Source: Phycisphaerales bacterium
GTDB taxonomy: Bacteria > Planctomycetota > Phycisphaerae > Phycisphaerales > UBA1924
Direction of reading: 5' to 3'
Assembly: GCA_003511945.1 (NCBI GenBank)
Contig: DOJA01000051.1
Coordinates: 1 to 5,993 of the forward strand
DNA length: 5,993 nt
Notes under the pieces: generated by a model
Database searches by the model: none
What the model was told of the DNA's origin: nothing
Seen by the model: the letters and a program-made list of their open reading frames with translations, nothing else
Position numbers and translations under genes: made by a program
Shown: piece after piece, positions 1-5,993 of the stretch
Layout: each line of letters starts with the position of its first letter
Numbering within the stretch: position 1 is the stretch's first letter

Positions 1-1
1 G

Positions 2-346
2 GGAGGGGGGGCGGCGACGAACCCCTTCGGGGGCGGGTTCCTGTTCATCATGATCGGGATCTTCGTGGTGATGATCCTGCTGACCTCGATGGGCCAGCGG
101 AAGGAGCGCAAGAAGCGCGACGAGATGCTCGGCGCGCTGGGGCGCTACGACCGGGTGCAGACCACCGGCGGGATGATCGGCACGGTGGTGGAGATCAAGG
201 ACGACGAGCTGGTGCTCAAGGTGGACGAGGCGACGAACACGAAGATCCATGTGGTCCGCTCCGCCGTGGCGGCGGTGCTGAAGAAGGGTCGGGGCGGTTC
301 GTCGTCGGAGTCGGCGGAGCCGGCCGAGCAGGCGTCTTCCCGCTGA
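2..346 (+). CDS. yajC: YajC, Sec translocon accessory subunit (5'-truncated by window edge)
   Basis: YajC is a small single-span inner-membrane protein that associates with SecD and SecF in the Sec holotranslocon. The reading frame is open back to base 2, so the true start lies outside the window. The ATG at 50 is not a good start because it would cut into the membrane segment. Of 114 visible residues, 6-12 are a Gly-rich stretch (TNPFGGG), about 13-30 form the membrane helix (FLFIMIGIFVVMILLTSM), and a very basic cytosolic segment follows (QRKERKKRDEM). Then comes the family core with the signature TTGGMIGTVVEI at residues 54-65 and a beta-rich tail. The Ser/Ala/Glu-rich C-terminus looks disordered. 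The stop is TGA at 344-346. The gene sits directly upstream of secDF, the classic yajC-secD-secF order, which strongly supports the call. Near-certain family assignment; only the N-terminus is missing. Confidence 0.95.
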   Translation, partial: GGGAATNPFGGGFLFIMIGIFVVMILLTSMGQRKERKKRDEMLGALGRYDRVQTTGGMIGTVVEIKDDELVLKVDEATNTKIHVVRSAVAAVLKKGRGGSSSESAEPAEQASSR

Positions 347-429
347 GCGGGCGCTGCATCGTCAGCGAACAGGTCATGCGCGAGACGGCCGACGGCGCCA
401 CAACCAGGCGTCCGGCCCGGAACTGAACT
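347..429 (+). promoter_or_regulatory. yajC-secDF intergenic leader with a 16-codon mini-ORF
   Basis: This 83-bp gap separates yajC from secDF. It holds a weak hairpin at 352-367 (CGCTG, loop CATCGT, CAGCG). It also holds an ATG at 376 opening a 16-codon frame, MRETADGATTRRPARN, that stops at TGA 424-426. That stop is only three bases before the secDF ATG and in the same phase. There is no convincing Shine-Dalgarno sequence before either ATG, only AACAGG at 369-373 ahead of the mini-ORF. Coupled translation or leader control is possible but unproven; the mini-ORF may be chance. No promoter boxes are evident, which fits read-through from yajC. Confidence 0.25.
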
Positions 430-3400
430 ATGCGGAACATCATCCGTCTTTCTCTGCTCGTCTTCGTGGTCCTGGCCGTGAGCCTGGCGAACATCATCCC
501 GCCATCTGAGAACCTCCGACTGGGCAAGGACCTGGCGGGCGGGGTGAGTCTGATCTACACGGTGGACATCAAGCCGGAGGACCCGCCCCAGGTGGTGGAC
601 CGGACCATCGAGGTGCTGAAGGAGCGCGTGAACCCGCAGGGGCTGTACGAGATCTCGTTCGTGAAGCAGGGGCGCGACCGCATCGAAGTGTCGATGCCCC
701 TGCCCAGCGAGCGCGTGAAGGCCCTGCGGGCGGCGTTCGAGTCGTCGCTGGACCGGATCGGGGCGCTGTCGATCGACATCGACGCGTTCCAGCGCGCGAT
801 GCGCCTCCGGGGCGACGAGCGGGACGGCGCGCTGACCGCGCTCATGAACACGCCCGCGCGGACGGCGCTCATCCAGCCGGTGCTGGACCTGGCGAGGAAG
901 GCCGACGCGGCGCGGGAGGAGTACCGAGGGGCCGCGGCGTCGGGGACGGAGCAGGCGGGGCTGGACGCGCTGCTCGGTCAGGCCGCCGACTTCGAGACCC
1001 AGCTGGACGAGGCCCGCGACCGGGTCATCGCGTCGATCGTCCGGAAGGAAGAGGTCCGCACAGCGCTCACGCTCCCGAGCCGCGCCCAGAAGGTGATCGA
1101 CGACTCGGCGACGGACAAGTCCAAGAAGACGATCGAGCTGCCGAGCCCCCGCCAGCGCGCGTTGGACGAGATCCGCACGCGCCTGGCGAGCGTCCCCGAC
1201 GGCGCAGCGACGCTGGACGAGGTGATCGCACGCTACGCCGACTTCGAGGCCAAGCGCACCGGGCTCGACGACCCCAACGACCTGATCCGCCTGCTGCAGG
1301 GCGCGGGCGTGCTGACCTTCCGCATCGCGGTGGCGCCGGGCGAGCTGGCCGACGAAGCGCGTCTGCGCCAGGAGCTCCGCGAGCGCGGGCCGACCGGGGT
1401 GCAGTCGCCCACGACCGTGTGGCTGCCGATCAACAGCGTGGACACCTGGTACGACCGCGCGTCGGACTTCCGGGCGCTGGTCGAGAACCCGCAGGCCTAC
1501 TTCGCGCAGCGCTACCGGCTGGTCGCGGAGGAGCGGGGCGGTCAGTTCTTCGTTCTGCTGAAGGACGAACCCGGGATGCGCCTGACCTCCGCCGAGGGGG
1601 ACTGGGCCCTGACCGGCGCGTTCGCCACCGTGGACCAGCTGGGACGCCCCGCGGTGGCGTTCCGCATGGACCCGCGCGGCGGGGCGCTGCTGGGCGCCCT
1701 GACCGAGGCGAACCTGGACCGGAACATGGCGATCGTGCTGGACGACGAGGTGTACTCGGCCCCGAACCTGCTGAGCCGCATCTCGACCAGCGGGCAGATC
1801 TCGGGCAACTTCCCGCAGGAGGAGTTGCAGTACCTCATCCGCACGCTGAGCGCGGGCTCGCTGTCGGCCCGGCTGAGCGAGAAGCCGATCAGCCAGAGCA
1901 TCCTCGCCCCGGACCTGGGGCTGGACAACCTCAAGCGGGGCCTGGGCGCCTCGTACATCGCCCTGGCGGCGGTGGCGGCGTTCATGGTTGTGTACTACTT
2001 CATGAGCGGGCTGATCTCGGTGGTCGCGCTGCTGTTCAACGCGGTGTTCGTGCTGGGCGTGATGAGTCTGAACCAGGCGGCTTTCACCCTGCCTGGCATC
2101 GCGGGCGTGGTGCTCACCTTCGGCACCGCGGTCGACGCGAATGTGCTCATTTATGAACGCATCCGGGAGGAGTTGCTGGCCGGCAACGACGCACGCACCG
2201 CGGTCCGGGTGGCGTTCAAGAGGGCCGCCTCGACCATCATCGACGCCAATGTCACGAACCTGATCGTCTGCTTCGTGCTGGCGTTCTACGGCACGCAGGA
2301 GATCAAGGGCTTCGGCATCACCCTCGGCATCGGCGTCGTCGGCACCATCTTCAGCTCGTTGGTCGTGACCCGGCTGATCTTCACGGTCTTCGTCGACCAC
2401 CTGCGGGTGGGCGGTGGCTTCCTCAGCCAGCTGCCGCTGGTCATGCCCTGGATCGACCGGGTGCTGACGCCCAGGATCGACTGGATGCGCCTGTTCCCGC
2501 TGTTCGTGGTCGTTTCACTGGCCTTGATGGGGCTCGGCGTGGGCATGATCGTGATCCAGGGCTCGCACATGCTCGACAACGAGTTCCGAGGCGGCACCGC
2601 GGTCACCTTCCAGTTCAAGGCGGACCCGAACGCCCCGGCAACCGAGGGCGCGGCGCAGCGCACGACGCTGACCCGCAAGGAGGTCGAGGAGCGGGTGCGG
2701 GCGATCGCCGAGCGGGCGGGGGCGACGGGTCCGGAGACGCCCGAGGTGCTCCGTCAGCTCCGCGACGCGGAGATCGTGCCGATCAACCCCCGCGCCGACG
2801 GAGTGACCAGCGACCAGTTCACCGTGCGGACGACCATCGGGGCCGCGGACGAGGCGCCGCTCCGCGCGGCGATGGTTGATGCGTTCAAGGATGTCGTCGA
2901 GTCGCGCCCCGCGCTGCGGTTCACCGGATCGGGGGCGGGCGAGGTCGGCCAGGGCGCGCCGGTCTACGCGATCGTCGAGCCCGAACTGGGGCGGAACATC
3001 GGACGCCCCGAGGTCGTGAACAATGTGGCTTCATACCTGGGCGGGGCGGTCGTCGTGCTCGACTTCGAGGGCGCCGACCTCCCGCGCAAGGAGAACCTCG
3101 AACTCCGGCTGGAGTACATGCGGGCGGACGCCCTCTTTGCGGGGACGGCGCTCCGGCGGGCGCACGAGCTGATCGTGCTCGAAGGGACCGACGCCGCCGT
3201 GAAGAGCGCGGCATTGGTTGTGTCTGACCCGGGCATCAGTCTGTTCGAGAGCGAGGACCGCTGGCGGGCCTCGCTCGCGCAGAACGAGTGGGACCTGGTC
3301 CGGGCGGCGCTCACCACCCCGACGCTGCTGGCGAGCGTCAACTCGTTCAGCCCGGCGGTGGCCGCCACCTTCCGCGCGACCGCGATCGTGTCGGTCCTGC

Positions 3401-3972
3401 TGTCGTTCCTGCTGATCCTGATCTATGTCTGGATCCGCTTCGGCTCGGTGCGGTACTCGCTGGCGGCCCTGGCGCCGCTGTTCCACGATGTGCTCATCGC
3501 CATCGGCCTCATCGCGATGGCGGAGATCCTCTACGAGCGGTTCCCGGGGATCGCGGCTGTCGGAATCCGCCCGTTCAAGATCGACATGGGCATGATCGCG
3601 GCGATCATGGCGATCATCGGCTACTCGATCAACGACACGCTGATCATCCTCGACCGCATCCGCGAGAACCGCGGCAAGCTGGTGCACGCGTCCAAGGAGG
3701 TCGTCAACAACTCGATCAACCAGACGCTCAGCCGCACTCTCATCACCAGCGGCACGACCGTGGTGTCGCTGCTGATCCTGTTCTTCTATGGCGGCGAGGG
3801 CGTCGGGTCGTTCTCCTACGCCATGCTGTGCGGCATGCTGGTGGGCACCTATTCTTCCATCGCGGTCGCGGCGCCGATCGTGTACAACCGGCGCGTCCCG
3901 CCCGCGGGGCCGTTCCACACACCCGACGCGGAGCCGGATGTCCCCGGGCTCCCCGCAGGTTCGGTCGCGTGA
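430..3972 (+). CDS. secDF: SecD-SecF fusion, proton-driven Sec export motor
   Basis: SecDF is an RND-superfamily inner-membrane protein that uses proton flow to draw translocating preproteins out of SecYEG. The start is fixed at ATG 430 because an in-frame TGA lies at 424-426. SecD half (about 1-660): first membrane helix 4-22, the LGKDLAGG motif at 31-38, a P1 periplasmic domain ending with SAPNLLSRISTSGQISGNF (443-461), then helices at about 505-655. The hallmark TM4 motif GTAVDANVLIYERIREE has the proton-relay Asp at D569. SecF half (about 685-1150): helix 689-710, NEFRGGT at 717-723, P4 domain, helices from 980, and GYSINDTLIILDRIREN with D1069 and R1078. Fused SecDF proteins such as those of Bacillus or Thermus are about 735-740 residues, so 1180 is long. 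The excess lies mainly in P1 (about 97-285, charged, helical-looking) and P4 (about 840-965). The coding frame is intact. Fusion in one chain fixes 1:1 stoichiometry. Assignment is essentially certain; the role of the insertions is unknown. Confidence 0.98.
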   Translation: MRNIIRLSLLVFVVLAVSLANIIPPSENLRLGKDLAGGVSLIYTVDIKPEDPPQVVDRTIEVLKERVNPQGLYEISFVKQGRDRIEVSMPLPSERVKALRAAFESSLDRIGALSIDIDAFQRAMRLRGDERDGALTALMNTPARTALIQPVLDLARKADAAREEYRGAAASGTEQAGLDALLGQAADFETQLDEARDRVIASIVRKEEVRTALTLPSRAQKVIDDSATDKSKKTIELPSPRQRALDEIRTRLASVPDGAATLDEVIARYADFEAKRTGLDDPNDLIRLLQGAGVLTFRIAVAPGELADEARLRQELRERGPTGVQSPTTVWLPINSVDTWYDRASDFRALVENPQAYFAQRYRLVAEERGGQFFVLLKDEPGMRLTSAEGDWALTGAFATVDQLGRPAVAFRMDPRGGALLGALTEANLDRNMAIVLDDEVYSAPNLLSRISTSGQISGNFPQEELQYLIRTLSAGSLSARLSEKPISQSILAPDLGLDNLKRGLGASYIALAAVAAFMVVYYFMSGLISVVALLFNAVFVLGVMSLNQAAFTLPGIAGVVLTFGTAVDANVLIYERIREELLAGNDARTAVRVAFKRAASTIIDANVTNLIVCFVLAFYGTQEIKGFGITLGIGVVGTIFSSLVVTRLIFTVFVDHLRVGGGFLSQLPLVMPWIDRVLTPRIDWMRLFPLFVVVSLALMGLGVGMIVIQGSHMLDNEFRGGTAVTFQFKADPNAPATEGAAQRTTLTRKEVEERVRAIAERAGATGPETPEVLRQLRDAEIVPINPRADGVTSDQFTVRTTIGAADEAPLRAAMVDAFKDVVESRPALRFTGSGAGEVGQGAPVYAIVEPELGRNIGRPEVVNNVASYLGGAVVVLDFEGADLPRKENLELRLEYMRADALFAGTALRRAHELIVLEGTDAAVKSAALVVSDPGISLFESEDRWRASLAQNEWDLVRAALTTPTLLASVNSFSPAVAATFRATAIVSVLLSFLLILIYVWIRFGSVRYSLAALAPLFHDVLIAIGLIAMAEILYERFPGIAAVGIRPFKIDMGMIAAIMAIIGYSINDTLIILDRIRENRGKLVHASKEVVNNSINQTLSRTLITSGTTVVSLLILFFYGGEGVGSFSYAMLCGMLVGTYSSIAVAAPIVYNRRVPPAGPFHTPDAEPDVPGLPAGSVA

Positions 3973-3984
3973 CGGCGTGCGCCG

Positions 3985-4012
3985 ACGGGCCGGCGGATCG
4001 GCGCCGGGCCGT
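3985..4012 (+). terminator. GC-rich stem-loop between secDF and the LysM gene (possible attenuator or partial terminator)
   Basis: The arms ACGGGCCGGCG (3985-3995) and GCGCCGGGCCGT (4001-4012) give ten pairs with one internal G-G mismatch and a six-base loop (3996-4001). The hairpin lies 12 bases after the secDF stop and ends 5 bases before the LysM ribosome binding site. A smaller hairpin, CGGC-GTGC-GCCG at 3973-3984, sits just ahead of it. No run of T follows (next bases TAGAACGGGAGG), so it is not a textbook intrinsic terminator. It may instead reduce read-through or protect the upstream mRNA end. The pairing is seen; the function is inferred. Confidence 0.4.
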
Positions 4013-4017
4013 AGAAC

Positions 4018-4023
4018 GGGAGG
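4018..4023 (+). promoter_or_regulatory. Ribosome binding site of the LysM gene
   Basis: GGGAGG is a good anti-Shine-Dalgarno match, nine bases before ATG 4033. It settles the start of the LysM protein and contrasts with secDF, which has no comparable site. Confidence 0.75.
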
Positions 4024-4032
4024 TTTGACCGG

Positions 4033-4731
4033 ATGTCGAACGCTCCGACGCGGCTGGCTTACGCGGTGCTCGCGCTGGCGGTGATCTGGGTGTTCGTCTA
4101 CTGGCGGACCGATGGGCCAGCGCCCCGGGGCACGGTCGAGTTCGGCGAGCCGCCGAGTGTCGAGGAGGCGTCGCCACAGGATCACGGGCAGGCGGAGAGC
4201 GTCGAGGTCGCCACGCTCCCCGAGCCGGTCGTCGAGCCAGCGCCGGCGCCGATCGAGCCCGAGCGTGCCGCTCCAGAGGGGCCGCCGATCGCAAGCGGCG
4301 TGATCCTGCCCCAGTTCCGCGAGCACACGGTGAAGCGGGGCGAGACCGCGGAGACCATCAGCCAGCGCTACTACGGCACGCCCACGCGCTGGGACGCGGT
4401 GATGCGGGCCAACCCGCGGGTTGACTTCCAGCGCCTCCGGGTGGGGACCGTGATCCGGGTCGCGGTGGACCCGGGCAACATCCAGGGTCTGCCCGCGCCG
4501 GAGCCGGAACGCCCTCCGGCGCCGTCAACCCCGCCGCCACGCGCGATGGAGTACCGGGTGAAGCCCGGCGACACGCTGTCGGAGATCGCCAAGGCGGTCT
4601 ACGGGCGCTCGTCGTTGTGGACGCTGATCCGGGACGCGAACATCGACGAGGTCGGCTCCGACGGGTCGCGTCTGCGCGCCGGGACGACCATCGTCATCCC
4701 GCCGGCGCCCGCGGACTCGCCCGTCCGCTGA
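4033..4731 (+). CDS. Membrane-anchored protein with two LysM domains
   Basis: LysM domains bind N-acetylglucosamine-containing glycans such as peptidoglycan, so this is probably an envelope protein contacting the cell wall. The 232-residue product has a short cytosolic N-terminus and one hydrophobic helix at about 9-24 (LAYAVLALAVIWVFVYW). No lipobox cysteine follows, so it looks like an uncleaved anchor. Next is an acidic, Pro/Ala-rich linker at about 26-92 (including PEPVVEPAPAPIEPE). LysM 1 spans about 97-144 (HTVKRGETAETISQRYYG to VGTVIRVA) and diverges more. A Pro-rich linker follows at 152-170, and LysM 2 spans about 173-223 (YRVKPGDTLSEIAKAVYG to AGTTIVIP), close to consensus. There is no enzyme domain. 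The gene is 60 bases after secDF on the same strand and may be co-transcribed, subject to the stem-loop between them. Domain call is firm. The biological role, whether envelope tether, spacer or division or secretion helper, is not shown by the sequence. Confidence 0.9.
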   Translation: MSNAPTRLAYAVLALAVIWVFVYWRTDGPAPRGTVEFGEPPSVEEASPQDHGQAESVEVATLPEPVVEPAPAPIEPERAAPEGPPIASGVILPQFREHTVKRGETAETISQRYYGTPTRWDAVMRANPRVDFQRLRVGTVIRVAVDPGNIQGLPAPEPERPPAPSTPPPRAMEYRVKPGDTLSEIAKAVYGRSSLWTLIRDANIDEVGSDGSRLRAGTTIVIPPAPADSPVR

Positions 4732-4732
4732 A

Positions 4733-5932
4733 TCAGCCCGGGGCGACAGCGCTGTCGGGGGTCCACTCACGCGGCTCGTCCCAGGGCGGCAAGGCAACCG
4801 CCGGGTGGTGGAGTCCCGCGGGCAAGGCGGTCCATGGCCCGGCCTGAGGCGAGCCGCACAGATCAGCCAGGCGCTCGGCCAGGCGCGGCGCCAGCGCGAG
4901 CTTGGTGGGCCACGCGGTGAGGAAGGGGCCTTCTTCAATGACCCCGATGTCCTCGGGACGCTTCGCTCCGGGCGTGGCCCGCTCGGCCCGGTCGGCCTGG
5001 TACCAGGACCACTCGCACGGCGAGAGATCAACGCTGGGCAGCACGGCGAGCAACTCCGCGCGGGCGGCGCTGAGCAGGGCGGGCGGGTCGATGGCGGCGC
5101 CGCGCTCGGCGATCTCGCCCCCGATCTGCCAGATGCGCCGAGCGCCGGCGTCGATCACGCTCGTGATGGTGACGCGGGTCCTGTTCCCGTCGACGCAGTG
5201 AGCGTTGAGTTCGGGCAGTCGCGCCGCCGGCGCGCGGAGCATGACCATGCGCAGCGGGCGGACCTGCATCGCGTCGCCGGCGAGCCCGGCCGCGCGCCGG
5301 AGGTCGGCGCTGGCGCGCCCCGCGCAGAGGATGACGCGCCGGGGCGCGAAGCGCGCGCCGGGCACCGCGACCACCAGCGGATCCCGCTCGAAGCGCACCG
5401 CGTCGGGCGGGGCGAGGATGATCCGGTCCGACAGCGGTCGTGCCAGGGCGCTCAGCACCGCGCCGGGGTCGATGACCTGCTCGTCGAGGCGGGCCACAAC
5501 GCCCGGGCAGTCGCGCAGGACCGTGGGGCGCTCTTCCGGCGCGAGCGGGACCGGCGCCACGCGCAGGCCGATCCGCGCGCCGATCATCCCGGCGCGGGAG
5601 CGCAGGTCGGTCGTCTGCCACAGGTGGCAGTGCGGCGCGCGCACGGGGGCGCCGGAGAGGTCGGGCTCGCGTTCGCCCGCGAGGCAGGCGCGCCAGACTT
5701 CGGGCATCTCGCGGATGGCCCGGGCGGAGCCGGTCAGGAGCCCGGAGAGGGAGTACTTGAGCCCGCCGTGGATGATGCCCTGCGACCAGAGGGTCTGCCC
5801 CTGGCCCAGCGCACGGGCTTCGATGAGCACACCGGCCATTCCGCGGCGTGTGAGCTCGGAGAGCGTCCAGAGCCCGGCGATGCCCCCGCCGAGGATGACC
5901 GCGTCGAGTTCGATCGTCGTGGGCTGGCTCAA
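4733..5932 (-). CDS. FAD-dependent oxidoreductase, DAO superfamily, substrate unknown
   Basis: This is a predicted cytosolic flavoprotein oxidising an unknown small substrate. Residues 10-38 form the N-terminal Rossmann unit (DAVILGGGIAGL, ending in VLIEAR with E38 placed to bind the FAD ribose). QGIIHGGLKYSL (51-62) resembles the segment after the dinucleotide fold in glycerol-3-phosphate dehydrogenase and L-2-hydroxyglutarate oxidase relatives. RRVILCAGRAS (198-208) matches the second FAD-contact strand of the family. WPTKLALAPRLAERL (341-355) matches the C-terminal segment that closes over the flavin in DAO proteins. At 399 residues the length is normal for the family. The start is TTG at 5932: an in-frame stop lies at 5984-5986, no ATG, GTG or other TTG occurs between them, and the next Met (residue 32) would destroy the FAD fold. 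No clear ribosome binding site precedes it. Its stop is one base from the convergent LysM stop. The specific reaction cannot be named from the sequence. Confidence 0.9.
   Translation of the reverse strand: MSQPTTIELDAVILGGGIAGLWTLSELTRRGMAGVLIEARALGQGQTLWSQGIIHGGLKYSLSGLLTGSARAIREMPEVWRACLAGEREPDLSGAPVRAPHCHLWQTTDLRSRAGMIGARIGLRVAPVPLAPEERPTVLRDCPGVVARLDEQVIDPGAVLSALARPLSDRIILAPPDAVRFERDPLVVAVPGARFAPRRVILCAGRASADLRRAAGLAGDAMQVRPLRMVMLRAPAARLPELNAHCVDGNRTRVTITSVIDAGARRIWQIGGEIAERGAAIDPPALLSAARAELLAVLPSVDLSPCEWSWYQADRAERATPGAKRPEDIGVIEEGPFLTAWPTKLALAPRLAERLADLCGSPQAGPWTALPAGLHHPAVALPPWDEPREWTPDSAVAPG
4744..4757. terminator. Perfect 14-bp palindrome at the convergent gene ends
   Basis: CGACAGCGCTGTCG reads the same on both strands. 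It lies 12 bases beyond the LysM stop and within the last codons of the oxidoreductase gene. With almost no intergenic space, any terminator for either gene must overlap coding DNA, so this symmetric hairpin could serve the LysM transcript. There is no T-run, and the stem is short once a loop is opened. Function is speculative. Confidence 0.25.
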
Positions 5933-5941
5933 TTGTGAAGG

Positions 5942-5993
5942 GGCGGCTCGATCGCGGGGGGCGGCTCGATCGCGGGGGGTGGCTCAACCACGG
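5942..5993. repeat. 18-bp tandem repeat upstream of the oxidoreductase
   Basis: GGCGGCTCGATCGCGGGG occurs twice perfectly and back to back (5942-5959 and 5960-5977). A third, degenerate copy starts at 5978 and runs to the window edge (12 of the 16 visible bases match). The core GGCTCRA recurs once more at 5926-5932, overlapping the TTG start. Each perfect unit contains the palindrome CGATCG. The tract lies in the untranslated region before the oxidoreductase. It could be operator-like, part of a longer array or the edge of another gene. The window ends before this can be decided. Confidence 0.8.

Noticed and set aside
50..52. ATG at 50 as the yajC start
   Set aside because: The frame is open upstream to the window edge, and this ATG would remove the first residues of the membrane helix (FLFI) and the preceding Gly-rich stretch.
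1419..2156. 245-codon + frame inside secDF
   Set aside because: Out-of-frame shadow of conserved SecD membrane motifs; Gly/Arg/Pro-rich with no recognisable features.
145..2400. 751-codon open frame on the - strand opposite yajC and secDF
   Set aside because: The translation is low-complexity, rich in Arg, His, Asp and Gln with no recognisable domain, typical of antisense frames in very GC-rich genes. The + strand encodes well-conserved YajC and SecDF.
3031..4326. 431-codon open frame on the - strand opposite the SecF half and LysM gene
   Set aside because: It crosses two well-supported + genes and reads as Arg/Asp/His-rich shadow sequence without any motif.
4805..5938. 377-codon open frame on the + strand opposite the oxidoreductase
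   Set aside because: Gly/Ala/Arg-rich with no domain; the - strand has a clear FAD-binding protein over the same span.
5028..5987. 319-codon - frame starting in the 18-bp repeats (repeat peptide PPRSSR)
   Set aside because: It overlaps the oxidoreductase in a different frame, is extremely Arg-rich and also begins at a TTG. The oxidoreductase frame has the real domain content.
5942..5993. CRISPR-like array at the right edge
   Set aside because: The repeats are directly adjacent, without unique spacers, and only 18 bases long.

Overview
The window is a very GC-rich (roughly 70% by eye) bacterial chromosomal segment with tightly packed genes. It holds four protein-coding genes and no RNA gene, mobile element or CRISPR array that I can support. 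The organism is probably a planctomycete-type bacterium, perhaps of the Phycisphaerae. This is inferred from three things: extreme GC, a single fused and unusually long SecDF directly after yajC, and a membrane-anchored double-LysM protein next in line. No 16S or other definitive marker is present, so the assignment is tentative.

Left to right, the + strand carries a likely operon. First is the 3' part of yajC (its start lies before the window). An 83-bp leader-like gap follows, then a 1180-residue SecD-SecF fusion. A 60-bp spacer with a strong GC stem-loop and a good ribosome binding site leads to a 232-residue protein with an N-terminal membrane anchor and two LysM domains. On the - strand, converging on the LysM gene with a single base between the two stop codons, is a 399-residue FAD-dependent oxidoreductase of the DAO superfamily. 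It starts at a TTG just downstream of short 18-bp tandem repeats that run towards the right edge.

YajC and SecDF are accessory parts of the Sec translocon. SecDF uses the proton gradient to help pull exported chains to the outer side of the inner membrane, and YajC associates with SecDF. The LysM protein is itself likely an envelope protein that needs Sec or YidC, and it probably contacts peptidoglycan. The oxidoreductase is on the opposite strand and looks functionally unrelated.

I did not find a clearly new biological system. The points most worth a second look are the two large insertions in SecDF, the 18-bp repeats before the oxidoreductase, the secDF-lysM stem-loop and a 16-codon mini-ORF ending just before the secDF start.
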